64,000 nt of DNA from Melastoma dodecandrum (GCA_029817715.1 JARUPY010000085.1:2046001-2110000), one strand, 5' to 3'; shown: positions 1 through 10,336, counted from the first letter of the stretch. Made by a program: numbers and translations. The notes: generated by a model from the letters alone, not told the origin.

Positions 1-165
1 ACTAGCCAGTCTTTTCTTAGCACTCCATAAATTTACAATATAAATTATCGCTAGACAAAAAATTGCTATAAATCCAAAAAAAAGACGAATTAAAGTGATT
101 ACACAAAATTCGACCAGCACAGAAGCTTGTGCCAGGGGCCACCCAGCTTCGTCTACTGGAGATGG

Positions 166-3100
166 CTAATCTATGGAATCTTCAGTATCATCATCAGAGG
201 AACCACTGTCAGAGGAATTCCCGGCAGCCTCATCATCCTTCGAAAGATTTATTTGATTGTTGGAATCAATTATCTGCTCATTATCCCTGGAAGAGTCTTC
301 CGAGAGCCTTGCTCGATCAGCTGAACCACCTTTCAGCTCATCCTCGCTAAAAAGGTCTCTCTGCACCGGTACCTTCATCTGCTGCTGTGACGAGATCACA
401 TTCGCAATGGCTTGGAAAGCCGCGGACACTTTATTTTTATCGACGACTTCCTCACTTTCCATGCTGTAATCTCTAGTATTGTCCGACGATTCGCCCTCCT
501 GCCGAGGTGGAGGCACAAAAAAGGGTATCTTACCCCTTTGCCAGTCATGGAGAACCATTTTAGCAGCGGTAGTTATATCAGGCTCGCCCCCCTGATAAAT
601 AAACGAATTAAATGAAGAATTGTAAAAGAAAAATCGAGAGAGATTGGCAACAAAAAACAAGAGAAAGAAGCAATTGGAGATTTGCTTGAAATTGGAAAGT
701 AAGAAGTAAAAAAACAATCCTCAAGTTCGATTAAGGTAAGAGTCGGGCATGCTTCCTATATGCTTGACAAAAAGAGAAATGTTAATCACTAACATAACAA
801 GTTCTTTGAGAAAAACAAGAGAAAGAGACGATTTGAGATTTGCTTGAAATTGAAATGTAAGAGTCAGGCATGCTTCCTATTTGCTCCAAAAAAAAGGAGC
901 AATATCTATGACCAACATAAGAAGTTCCTTAAGGAGGAGAGATAATCTGTCCTCACTTAAATGCTGCAACTACCTCATAATAATCAGAACTCAGAGAGAA
1001 AGTTATAATGATGTTCTAACTCCCAGGGGTGAAAATTGGAACACTGGTTACTACCTTTAACAATTTTCCAGTAGACCTGCATAGCTGAAGCAGAAAATCA
1101 CTATCATCTTCCCTGCAACATCCGACAAAAATCCAAATCGGGCTTATACGAGTAATTAACGTGAATAAGATGCTATTCCTAAATAGCAAGCATAATTGAC
1201 AATAGACAAGATTCATGGACAACTAAGTTATTGAAGAAAGGCACCCCATGAAAGAGCTGCATCTTAACCAAGGGGTTACTCCAAGTGGTAAGGAGCTTGG
1301 ATTCGCTTAAGGAGGTTTCGGGTTCGAAACCTACTGTACGCAGCCACCTCTATTGGAAGACTCACCCACCATAGCCATGTGCCTTACCCGGATCGAGTCC
1401 GAATTAGTCGGCGCAAAGCTCCGAAAATCGGACGGACAAAAAAAAAAGAGCTGCATCTTAATCAAAATCTGCTACAAGGGAGAAAACCTCGGAAGACCTC
1501 AATTTTTACAAGATGGATGGATATTCATAACAGTTGCCAAAAGCCACGTGATGCCCAAAGCAAAGTATCATAGATATAATACCAGTCCTTTATCTTGTAT
1601 GCTCTTTGCAAGTGCTCCTTTTTTACACGCTTTAGGACCTCACCAATATGTTCAGAAGCATCCTCCAAATTGGTTACTCGCACCACGCCTTTCAGGACAA
1701 CATCTGTTTCTGAGTCACTGTTCTGGTAAACAACACCGGGGCAATCAATCAAATAGATTCTCTTTGTCAGAGTTATGTATTGCCAGACTTTTGTCTCTCC
1801 CGGAATAGGCGCAACCTTGCACACCTAACATGTCAAGACAATATATCAGCTTCCCAGACTTTTATCCCTCCTGGAAGAAAGAACAACCTCATCCCCATAA
1901 CGCCACTATGACGTCACACAAGGGAAACAATAAGTAAAAGGCTCACATTCTTTGTCCTTAATGTATTGATAACTGATGACTTCCCAACATTAGGGTATCC
2001 AACAAATCCCACAGATATTGCCTGCTTGTCGCTTTTGAGCCGTGCAAATTGCCTCAAAACAGAGAGGAGCGAACCCTATATCAATACATTTAACATTAGG
2101 ATTCATCTTCTGACAACTGAGAATGTTTCTATAAGGATGAATAGTCAAATATTTTATAGGAAAATGACCAAATGTGCAGCCTTTGGTACATTAAATTTTA
2201 AAAAACTTTGTGAAAGACATTCATGACAACACATACCTTGCCAAACGATTTGTTAATGCCGGCATGAAATGCTAGAACGGGGTACTCCCTTGATAACACA
2301 CGAAGCCAGCCTTTAGTTGCCCAAGCTGGGATTAGATCACACTGCATTACAAGTATCGAATATGGCAGCCCATTAGAGATTTTAAAACCTCCAAATAATA
2401 GATGACCTATCTAGTGAAGTAAAAGCATACCTTGTTTAAAAGAAGAACCATATACTTATGATTGCAATGCTCCTTCAAATGCTTCTCCAAATGACGGCAT
2501 CTTGTACCTTGAGGATCCCTAGCATCCAAAACCTAAGATAGAGAATGGAATTGACCACAAAGAATCAAACATAGTAACTTGGCTAGAAACACGACTTCTT
2601 GGAGAGGAACAGAAGAAAGCTACCTGGACAACCACATCTGAGGAATCTATTACTTTATAAAGTTCGCCCCATATACGTTTACTCTGACCCTTTTCAAACA
2701 TAGTGTGCCTCACCAAATCCCTAAACCCATCTTCCCCATTGGCTTCAGCCTTCTCATCATACTTTTGCTCGAATGCATCTGGAAAAATTAGAGTTACATG
2801 TGCTTAATAATTGTAGACAAACTTAACAGTAGCCAATATGAAAGTGTAAAAGAGCAGACATTAACCTTGAGATCCGTCGGCTTTCTTGAGTAAGGACTCG
2901 TAATCTGTTGCTCCTAGGCTGGGTCGTTTCCTCTTACTTTTGGGGCCGAAAGCATCAGCAAATGGCTCTCTGTTGAGCAGATTGACCCTGATTTGCTTCA
3001 TAATCATTAAGAAAATGACGGATGTCAACAGGAATCTTTGGCGCCTAGCATTTATTTTTCTTGTCAAATTTGGATCAAGAAAACTTTGCTCATAAAAAAA

Positions 3101-3604
3101 TAAAGAAGCTCAAGCAACCTAAAGAATTGTGTACAAAATCAAACATATTAGGTAAAGAATACCTTCTTTGGATCATTCAGGAGAGATAACGGCAGCTTCC
3201 GTTCCTTTAGGAGGACATTGTAGTTGCTGGACATTCGAGTCTGCAGCTCCTCACGAAAAAATTCCAATTCCTTTTGACCTACAACTCTGGTATTCCCTGG
3301 AAAAATCGACGAGACAAACTTCTAATCATAACCTATCTCCCCATAGCAGTTAAGACAGCCTGCATCTCAAAAGCAGCCCATACAATCTTCACTACCTCGT
3401 TTAACTCTCAGTCAAGAACAAAACAGACTAGCAGAGCCACAAAGATCCAATAAAGACTTCAGCCATTAACCAGCTCGAACAAACTCCAACAAGATTCCAA
3501 GAGCTACTAAAAACGCAAGACGATCGAATAAGGAACAAAACAAGACAAAACAGCAATCAAAGAACGCACCAAACCAGCGGCGATCGGGCTGGATTCGTGT
3601 GTTG
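166..3604 (-). CDS. NUG2: Nuclear/nucleolar GTPase 2 (NUG2/Nog2), exons 1b-10, cut off from its start codon by a retrotransposon
   Basis: Circularly permuted YlqF/Nog2-type GTPase. Family members act in the nucleolus and nucleus in maturation of the pre-60S ribosomal subunit. Exons on the minus strand: 3570-3604 (rest of exon 1), 3163-3296, 2866-2995, 2624-2778, 2431-2532, 2237-2341, 1947-2075, 1583-1824, 1055-1112 and 166-591. With the 200 bp of exon 1 beyond the retrotransposon they sum to 572 codons without a frame break. Visible motifs, in permuted order: DARDPQGTR region in exon 5 (line of G5/G4 elements with LLLNKCDL across exons 5-6), the P-loop GYPNVGKSS in exon 7 (G1), and DCPGV in exon 8 (G3). 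The N-terminal region carries the family signature [15 protein letters not shown]. The C-terminus is acidic and Ser/Asp-rich, ending in EDSID. Everything except the insertion looks functional. The intron between exons 8 and 9 holds a SINE. Confidence 0.93.
1268..1444 (+). mobile_element. tRNA-derived SINE in a NUG2 intron
   Basis: About 177 bp lie between two copies of a 17-bp direct repeat, AAAGAGCTGCATCTTAA (1251-1267 and 1445-1461), the target-site duplication. The body has a polymerase III B-box-like GGTTCGAAACC near 1320, an A-box-like TGGTAAGGAGCTTGG about 35 bp before it, and an A-rich 3' end. It sits antisense inside the intron between NUG2 exons 8 and 9 and does not touch the splice sites. 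The family name cannot be given from sequence alone. Confidence 0.85.
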
Positions 3605-3609
3605 GGGAG

Positions 3610-4207
3610 TGATGCGTTTGCTTCACACCCCGGCCTCAGTTCACACACCACAAGCAGCAAACACCAAATAAACACTCAACAGCAACACAATAACAGAGCA
3701 CCCAACCAACCACCTCAGATTACCACTCAACCACCAATTTCAGCCACCGATCATACACAAGCGACGCACCCACGCCCCGATAGCCCAATTCCCTTCAAGT
3801 CTGACCACAAACGCATTCTCCAGCCACCATCGCCACCACCTCACTCTTCATCGTATTTCTAACTGATTTTCCCGATTGCCAGCACCCCCTTAAGTAGCTC
3901 TTAAGCTTGGGTCGGGTTGCACTGATGGCAATCATGTTGGGTTGGGTCTGGGCTTAACCCAACACGGCCCACACCCCAACCATTGACCAGCCCACCTGGT
4001 CATTTATTCCTATTGACTATTTACAAGCCAACGGTTATAAGCCAACGGCTCCATGAGTTCAACGGCTAATTCTTCATTTCCCCCTTGCCATCTGCCCTCT
4101 CCACGCCTTCCCCTTCTGCCCTCTCCACATTTCACCAGCTGCTGCTTCCCTCTTCTCCCTTCCGCCTCTTACCAGCAGCTCCGCTCCTCTCATGTCTTCT
4201 TGCATCA
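3610..4207 (-). repeat. 3' LTR of the gypsy element
   Basis: 598 bp. In element orientation it starts TGATGCAAGAAG and ends ACGCATCA. It has the same length and, by eye, the same sequence as the copy at 8844-9441. It reads out directly towards the remaining NUG2 exons on the same strand. Confidence 0.97.
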
Positions 4208-7012
4208 AGTCCCTCCCCTCAAACCACACTTGTCCTCAAGTGTGTGGTTAGGGAAGCGGTCCTCCATATCAAACAAGAATTCCCAAGTTGCATCTTCTTC
4301 CTGCTCGCCTTCCCACTGTATTAAGACCTTCGTAGCAGCCCTGCTCCCTCTCTTAACCATCTGTCTTGCCAATATAGCGATTGGTTTCTTCACTAACCCA
4401 TGGCAGAATGCAGGGAGCTGAGGCGAGACTCTTGTCATATCAGGCACGCTCCTCCGGAGGCGCGAAACATGGAAGGTCGGATGGACAACAGATCCTGGAG
4501 GTAGTTCCAGGCGGTAGGCGACCTTGCCAATGCGGTCGATCACCTTGTATGGGCCGTAAAACAGGGGAGAGAGCTTATGGTAATGCCTCCGACTCACCGA
4601 GTGCTGCTTATACGGTTGTAGCTTCACGAAAACCCAATCTCCCACCGAGAACTCCCTGTCAGAACGGTGCTTATCTGCCAACTGCTTCATGCGATGCTGA
4701 GCACGATCTAAATGGAATCGTAGCAATTTGATCATGTCCTCTTTGCTCCTTAGCTCCTGGTCAACCTGCGGGTTCATGGAAGTGTGCGGAATGTACGGCA
4801 AATGGATTGGAGGAGGATACCCGTAAAGAGCTTCGAACGGGCTCATGCGGATGGATGAATGATGAGTGCTGTTGTACCAAAATTCCGCCAACGTCAGCCA
4901 CCTCATCCAATCCTTCGGACAATCTCCTGTCATACAGCGAAGGTATGTTTCCAAACAACGATTAACCACTTCTGTCTGTCCGTCGCTTTGCGGATGGTAA
5001 GCAGTTGACATATGTAATTCTATTCCCTGCAAGGTCATCAGCTCCTTCCAGAAATGACTCAAGAAGATAGAGTCACGATCGCTCACCACTGTCGAGGGTA
5101 ACCCATGCAACTTGTACACATGATCCATGAAAATCCGAGCTACCCCTTTGGCTGAGTACGGATGACGAAGAGGCATGAAGTGAGCGTATTTGCTCAAACG
5201 ATCCACTACCACCAGTATACTATCCATTCCTTGTGAGAGAGGAAGACCATCGATGAAATCCATAGATATTTCCTGCCACAAGCCATCTGGGATCGGTAGA
5301 GGCTGCAACAGCCCTGGAGACGCCGCATTATCAGGTTTACAACGCAAGCAGACCCCACAGCGACTGATAAACCTTCGAACATCCCTTGCTAGTCCCCTCC
5401 AATCGAACAGTCTCCTGATCCTCATGTACGTGGCCTGAATTCCTGAATGCCCACCCATGGCGCTGCTGTGAAAGAGTCGTATGATTCTCTCTTTAAGGTC
5501 AGTCACATTACCCACTACCAATCTCGATCCCTTTTTTAACAGCCCTTGGTGCCACCGATACTTAGTATTGATGATGGTCCCTTCCTTGAGGCCATCTATT
5601 ATCCCTATCAACCGATCATCCGCCGTCCAACTGTCTTTAATCTCGGCAAGCAAGGTTGGAGAGTACTCTTGAACAGTGAGGGCTAATAACTCCGCTCCTT
5701 GCAGCCGGGAGAGCGCATCCGCCGCTGAGTTTTCTTTACCCTTCTTGTATAAAATTTCATAATCGTATCCCATTAGTTTGGTCAACCAACGGAATTGGCA
5801 TTCTGTATGTAACCTCTGCTCCAATAGGTATTTGAGACTCCGATGGTCTGTCCGAATAACAAAGTGGCGACCAATTAAGTAATGGTGCCATTTTCTTACC
5901 GCATACACTATGGAGAGCATTTCCTTCTCGTACACCGACAACCCGTGGTGCTGTTTTGCTAACTGCTTACTCACATACGCCAAGGGGTGCTCCTTTTGCA
6001 TCAACACCGCGCCTATACCAACATCGCATGCATCCGTTTCTATCACAAATTCCTCATTATAATCTGGTAAAGCTAAGACTGGTGCGGAGCTCAAGAGCCG
6101 CTTCAACTCATCAAAAGAAGCCTGTGATGCCTCTGTCCATTTAAACGAATCCTTCTTCAGCAAGTCTGTCAGAGGTCTACTCACAATGCCATACCCTTTG
6201 ATGAATCTCCGATAATATCCACTCAACCCCAAGAATCCGCGTAACTGCTTCACTGTTTTCGGCACCGGCCAATTGCGGACAGCCTCGATCTTGGTTGGAT
6301 CAGTCATTACTCCCCTCGCATCTATGAAATGTCCAAGATACTCCACCCGCGGGCTCCCAAAAACACACTTGGACTTTTTAGCGAAGAGTGTCTGTTCCCT
6401 CAATATGGATAGCGTCGCCTTCAGGTGTTGGACATGCTCGATTCGCGACTTGCTGTAAATTAATATGTCATCAAAGAAAACAAGGATGAACTTACAGAGA
6501 TACGGCCGGAAAATCGAATTCATGAGTCCTTGGAAGGTGGAAGGTGCATTCGTGAGGCCGAAAGGCATCACGAGGAACTCATAATGGCCGTCGTGTGTCC
6601 GAAAGGCGGTCTTATGAACATCCTCGGGTCTCATTCGGATATGGTGGTACCCGGCCCTGAGATCGATCTTAGAGAAGATGGTTGCCCCGCATAGCTCATC
6701 TAATAATTCCTCGATTATGGGAATCGGATACTTGTCTTTCACCGTTTGACTATTCAACTCCCGATAATCCACACACATCCTCCACGTGCCGTCTTTTTTC
6801 TTGACCAGGACCACAGGTGAGGAGAAAGAACTCCTACTCGGCTGAATGACCCCCGCCGCCAGCAGCTCACGAACCATTCCCTCAATGATGTCTTTTTGAT
6901 GGGCTGAATGTCGGTAAGGTCTCATACTCACCCCTAGCACTCCGTCCTTCAACTGAATAGTGTGGTCATGCCCCCTAAAGGGCGGAAGTCCCTCTGGTTC
7001 TCGAAAAACATC
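4205..7012 (-). CDS. Retrotransposon pol: reverse transcriptase, RNase H, integrase, chromodomain
   Basis: The open frame begins directly after the TAG that ends gag, in the same frame, with the conserved DVFREPEGLPP linker that normally precedes chromovirus RT. Residues below count from the TTG at 6952. RT catalytic motif FFDDILIYS lies near residue 160. An RNase H domain with TDACDVGIGAVL and RTDHRSLKYLL follows. The integrase has its HHCC zinc finger (GGHSG and CGVCLRC) and the core beginning at MDFIDGLP with AYHPQSDGQTE. A C-terminal chromodomain-like segment (IQWEGEQEEDATWE) is present. The stop codon TGA is exactly the first three bases of the 3' LTR. No frameshift seen. Confidence 0.95.
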   Translation of the reverse strand, partial: DVFREPEGLPPFRGHDHTIQLKDGVLGVSMRPYRHSAHQKDIIEGMVRELLAAGVIQPSRSSFSSPVVLVKKKDGTWRMCVDYRELNSQTVKDKYPIPIIEELLDELCGATIFSKIDLRAGYHHIRMRPEDVHKTAFRTHDGHYEFLVMPFGLTNAPSTFQGLMNSIFRPYLCKFILVFFDDILIYSKSRIEHVQHLKATLSILREQTLFAKKSKCVFGSPRVEYLGHFIDARGVMTDPTKIEAVRNWPVPKTVKQLRGFLGLSGYYRRFIKGYGIVSRPLTDLLKKDSFKWTEASQASFDELKRLLSSAPVLALPDYNEEFVIETDACDVGIGAVLMQKEHPLAYVSKQLAKQHHGLSVYEKEMLSIVYAVRKWHHYLIGRHFVIRTDHRSLKYLLEQRLHTECQFRWLTKLMGYDYEILYKKGKENSAADALSRLQGAELLALTVQEYSPTLLAEIKDSWTADDRLIGIIDGLKEGTIINTKYRWHQGLLKKGSRLVVGNVTDLKERIIRLFHSSAMGGHSGIQATYMRIRRLFDWRGLARDVRRFISRCGVCLRCKPDNAASPGLLQPLPIPDGLWQEISMDFIDGLPLSQGMDSILVVVDRLSKYAHFMPLRHPYSAKGVARIFMDHVYKLHGLPSTVVSDRDSIFLSHFWKELMTLQGIELHMSTAYHPQSDGQTEVVNRCLETYLRCMTGDCPKDWMRWLTLAEFWYNSTHHSSIRMSPFEALYGYPPPIHLPYIPHTSMNPQVDQELRSKEDMIKLLRFHLDRAQHRMKQLADKHRSDREFSVGDWVFVKLQPYKQHSVSRRHYHKLSPLFYGPYKVIDRIGKVAYRLELPPGSVVHPTFHVSRLRRSVPDMTRVSPQLPAFCHGLVKKPIAILARQMVKRGSRAATKVLIQWEGEQEEDATWEFLFDMEDRFPNHTLEDKCGLRGGT
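4208..4223 (-). other. Polypurine tract of the gypsy element
   Basis: In element sense the bases just before the 3' LTR are TTTGAGGGGAGGGACT, a purine-rich tract that would prime plus-strand synthesis. The pol reading frame runs straight through it. Confidence 0.8.
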
Positions 7013-8812
7013 CTAGTAAGAGAGTATCACCTCCTCTACCTCAGGTTCCTTCTCCTTCTTTTCTAATGTCTGACACATTAACGCAGGCCCGGTCCTGTCC
7101 TCATGTGTAATTTCCAACCAATAACAGACTTGCGGCAGCCCACTTCCCTCCTTCTCCCCCATCCGAGTCAATCGCAACAATTTATCGCCTTGAAGATCCT
7201 GCTCCCCGACCAAGTGTACCGGCTTCTGTCGCCACGAAAATCTCATCGTAGCGTCCTGGAAATTCCAAATGATATCCCCCAACTCCCTCAACCACTTCAC
7301 TCCCAAAACCATCTCACAACCTCCTAAATTAATTAGATAGAAGTCCGCCACGAATTCGTACCCTTGCACCAACCATTCAAACTCCCTGAGCATAGCCGTG
7401 CACACAATACTTCGTCCATCCGCCACCGTAACTCGGACCGGAGCAATCGGCACCGCAGCTACATTCATGCCCTTCACCACACCTAAATCGAGAAAGTTGT
7501 GGGTGCTTCCCGAATCTATGAGTATATGTAGCGTCTTCTTCTTAAACATTCCTCCGACCTTCATGGTTTGAACTTGTACTCCACCGTCCTCTCCCCTCAT
7601 TGCGTGCATGGTCACTGTAACGTCCGTGGAATCTGCCTCCTGTACCTTATCCTGACACAACACGCTCACCTCCGCCCCTTCTTCTTCTCCCGGCTCCTCT
7701 TCCACAACCAACGAATATATTTGCCTCCTTGCACAGCGATGGAATCTGGTATACGGCTCATTGCAGCCAAAGCAGAGCCCCTTTTGTCGTCTCTCCTCAA
7801 CCTCCTCCTGACTCAGACGTCTCCGATTGTTGCCAAGACTTTTTGCGTCACCAGCCCCCTGAGGTCCTCTGTTATCTTCTCCCCTGCCATTCTGTCCCAA
7901 CACCGTAACTGGCCCTCTCAAATTCCGGTTACCTGGGGGTAGGGGTAACCCATCCCTCGATCCCACATCCCTGCTGGGACGTTTGTTCAGGAATCTCAGG
8001 GGTCTTGACCATCCGCCCCCTCCATCGTCTTCCGGAGAGTCCTGACTTAGCATCCGTGCATTAGCTTGAGCGTTTAATACATCTACCGGCTTCATAAACC
8101 ACAGGGCGTTCCGGTACTCCTCTTTTAGACCATTGATGAAAAGGCTAACTTGGAGTTGCATCGGCAAATCAAACTTCTCCTGCACCCTCCCTAAACAAGT
8201 ATCAAACTCAGTCATATAAGCATAGAGATTATCCAATTTTCCCTCTTGCCGCAAGTTCTTCATCCGCCCCATAGGGTCATCAAACAGTTCAGCCCCAAAC
8301 CTTTTGTTGAGTGCCTCCACGTACTCCTCCCAACTCAATGGACAACCCGGGTTCCGATTCCTAATATATGTATAATGCCATTGCAAGGCGCCACCATACA
8401 TATAAAGGGATGCGAGCTTCACCTTCTTGTCATCGGGCACCCCCTCCAATTCGAAGTAACGGTTGCATTTGTATAGCCAATCCTCCAAATTAACTCCATC
8501 AAAGTCAGGGAACTCCACCTTGGGCATAACAAATGGAGTCCTCGTCTCCGACTCGCGTCCCCCCGAACGCTCCGTCATACCCTGTTCCGGGCTCAAGACC
8601 GCAGACTCACGGGTTTTCTCTCTACTCCCACTCATCTCAACTAGCTGTAACTGGATATCCCTCAACATGGTGGTCGTCTGTACCTGCATTTCCTTGAGAG
8701 TTTGCACCTCCTTGACCTGAGCGGTCAAGTGGTCCATCCGTTGCGTTATATCCGACACCAACGAGTTCAAGGCCTCGTGGTCCCTCCTCAACTCGCCATA
8801 CCTCGTCTCCAT
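7013..8812 (-). CDS. Retrotransposon gag and aspartic protease
   Basis: 599 codons from ATG. The N-terminal part is coiled-coil-like. A retrotransposon gag domain follows (WEEYVEALNKRFG, YMTEFDTCLGRV, about residues 115-245). A zinc knuckle CFGCNEPYTRFHRC (residues 347-360, spacing CX2CX7HXC) is next, then a pepsin-type protease with the active-site triad DSG at residue 433 (LIDSGSTHNF). It ends at a TAG directly abutting and in frame with pol, so this is probably the first half of a former single Gag-Pol polyprotein. Confidence 0.94.
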   Translation of the reverse strand: METRYGELRRDHEALNSLVSDITQRMDHLTAQVKEVQTLKEMQVQTTTMLRDIQLQLVEMSGSREKTRESAVLSPEQGMTERSGGRESETRTPFVMPKVEFPDFDGVNLEDWLYKCNRYFELEGVPDDKKVKLASLYMYGGALQWHYTYIRNRNPGCPLSWEEYVEALNKRFGAELFDDPMGRMKNLRQEGKLDNLYAYMTEFDTCLGRVQEKFDLPMQLQVSLFINGLKEEYRNALWFMKPVDVLNAQANARMLSQDSPEDDGGGGWSRPLRFLNKRPSRDVGSRDGLPLPPGNRNLRGPVTVLGQNGRGEDNRGPQGAGDAKSLGNNRRRLSQEEVEERRQKGLCFGCNEPYTRFHRCARRQIYSLVVEEEPGEEEGAEVSVLCQDKVQEADSTDVTVTMHAMRGEDGGVQVQTMKVGGMFKKKTLHILIDSGSTHNFLDLGVVKGMNVAAVPIAPVRVTVADGRSIVCTAMLREFEWLVQGYEFVADFYLINLGGCEMVLGVKWLRELGDIIWNFQDATMRFSWRQKPVHLVGEQDLQGDKLLRLTRMGEKEGSGLPQVCYWLEITHEDRTGPALMCQTLEKKEKEPEVEEVILSY

Positions 8813-8830
8813 TCCTCACTCGGACCGAAC

Positions 8831-8842
8831 GCTCTGATACCC
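8831..8842 (-). other. Primer-binding site, initiator-Met tRNA type
   Basis: One base after the 5' LTR the element-sense sequence is GGGTATCAGAGC. It matches 11 of 12 positions of the usual TGGTATCAGAGC complement of plant initiator tRNA-Met. Confidence 0.8.
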
Positions 8843-8843
8843 T

Positions 8844-9441
8844 TGATGCGTTTGCTTCACACCCCGGCCTCAGTTCACACACCACAAGCAGCAAACACCA
8901 AATAAACACTCAACAGCAACACAATAACAGAGCACCCAACCAACCACCTCAGATTACCACTCAACCACCAATTTCAGCCACCGATCATACACAAGCGACG
9001 CACCCACGCCCCGATAGCCCAATTCCCTTCAAGTCTGACCACAAACGCATTCTCCAGCCACCATCGCCACCACCTCACTCTTCATCGTATTTCTAACTGA
9101 TTTTCCCGATTGCCAGCACCCCCTTAAGTAGCTCTTAAGCTTGGGTCGGGTTGCACTGATGGCAATCATGTTGGGTTGGGTCTGGGCTTAACCCAACACG
9201 GCCCACACCCCAACCATTGACCAGCCCACCTGGTCATTTATTCCTATTGACTATTTACAAGCCAACGGTTATAAGCCAACGGCTCCATGAGTTCAACGGC
9301 TAATTCTTCATTTCCCCCTTGCCATCTGCCCTCTCCACGCCTTCCCCTTCTGCCCTCTCCACATTTCACCAGCTGCTGCTTCCCTCTTCTCCCTTCCGCC
9401 TCTTACCAGCAGCTCCGCTCCTCTCATGTCTTCTTGCATCA
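8844..9441 (-). repeat. 5' LTR of the gypsy element
   Basis: 598 bp, with TG/CA ends. In element orientation it is followed by the primer-binding site. It lies immediately downstream of NUG2 exon 1a, so transcripts from the NUG2 promoter enter it. Confidence 0.97.
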
Positions 9442-9641
9442 GGGAGCTCCTTTGACTGAAGCTCGTGGCTGAGGATCTTGCCCTTGCGGTCGCGCTTGGG
9501 CCTGGTGTTGTACATCTTGAGGCGGCGGACGGTGGCGGCGCTGCGGGACTCTCCCTTGCCCCCATCCTTGCGGTTGACGTCGAGGGAGTGCTTCGGTTTT
9601 CCGGAGACGTTCACCTTCCTCTCCTTGCTCTTCTTCGTCAT
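9442..9641 (-). CDS. NUG2: NUG2 exon 1a: start codon and first 66 codons, separated from the rest of the gene
   Basis: Starts MTKKSKERKVNVSGKPKHS, a Lys-rich N-terminus like that of other plant NUG2 proteins, and continues with VRRLKMYNTRPKRDRKGK and QSKELP. At the Pro codon the sequence runs into the LTR. The continuation ([12 protein letters not shown]) lies on the far side of the 5.8-kb element at 3570-3604. If transcription reads into the LTR, the frame adds about 25 unrelated residues and stops at 9366. Removing the element and one copy of the GGGAG duplication gives a continuous exon 1 of 235 bp in the right phase for exon 2, so this is a single insertion into a gene that was intact. 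Confidence 0.9.
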
Positions 9642-10336
9642 CCTCCTAGGTCAATGCCGACCACAAACACTCAAACAGGTTGTTGTATCGGTGCAAGTAG
9701 GAGGGTTTTCTCGGAGGGAAAGGCGAAGGTAAGACGTGGCTGCAAGTAAGGGCTGGATGGTGGACCCGGAGGATACACAAGGCCCAAATAGGGCATGTTC
9801 ATATTGGGCCGGCACCTCCACGTCGAGTCACATTAAAATAAGAGCCGAGCGATGCCGGTAAGTATTTCGTCCTAAAGTGCATCGAGTAGTAAATTAATTC
9901 AACATTGATCATTTAAAAAAAAAAAATCCTTAACATTAACTGTCAAGATCGATGGAATAAAGTAATAAAACGCGAAAAAAGGACTTGGTCCTGGTGGGGC
10001 TTGAGATGGTATCAGCAATGACGCTCCATTAGCGTTTTCCGACCACATGGGTAGGGTTGGGTAGGCTCGTTGGTATATACCAAAATACCCACTGTTGAAA
10101 AAAAGGGCAGGGAATCACACACCATAATGAGAGACACTGACCATTGATCACGAACGTAGTGCCAAAGCATCATTTCCTTACAAGCGGACAAAAAAAGGAC
10201 TAAAATTTACTCGCAAAAAAGTAAGAGAAGAAAAGGGTGGCCGAAAGAACAGGAAAAATCAATCAGGAATCCAGAGAAAAAAGGGAAAATCCAACCCTAA
10301 TTGACGGCAAGCCCCACAATATTGTTGAACCATTCC
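9642..10336. other. Intergenic: NUG2 upstream region and CBSX-like 3' flank
   Basis: Holds the 5' flank of NUG2 and the 3' flank of the next gene. Several A-runs but no convincing gene, TATA box or repeat seen. Confidence 0.6.

Larger units (their letters stand above)
3610..9441 (-). mobile_element. Full-length Ty3/gypsy chromovirus LTR retrotransposon inserted in NUG2 exon 1
   Basis: 5832 bp between 5-bp target duplications GGGAG (3605-3609 and 9442-9446). Two 598-bp LTRs begin TG and end CA and look identical by eye along their whole length, implying a very recent insertion. The element reads on the minus strand: 5' LTR (8844-9441), initiator-Met tRNA primer site, gag-protease, reverse transcriptase, RNase H, integrase, chromodomain, polypurine tract, 3' LTR (3610-4207). 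The C-terminal chromodomain places it in the chromoviruses. The only coding defect seen is an in-frame TAG between gag and pol. Confidence 0.97.

Noticed and set aside
1268..1444. A tRNA gene on the strength of GGTTCGAAACC
   Set aside because: No clover-leaf or acceptor stem; the 17-bp duplication and A-rich tail show a SINE.
6953..7016. Frameshift between gag and pol
   Set aside because: Counting shows both lie in the same frame; only the TAG separates them.
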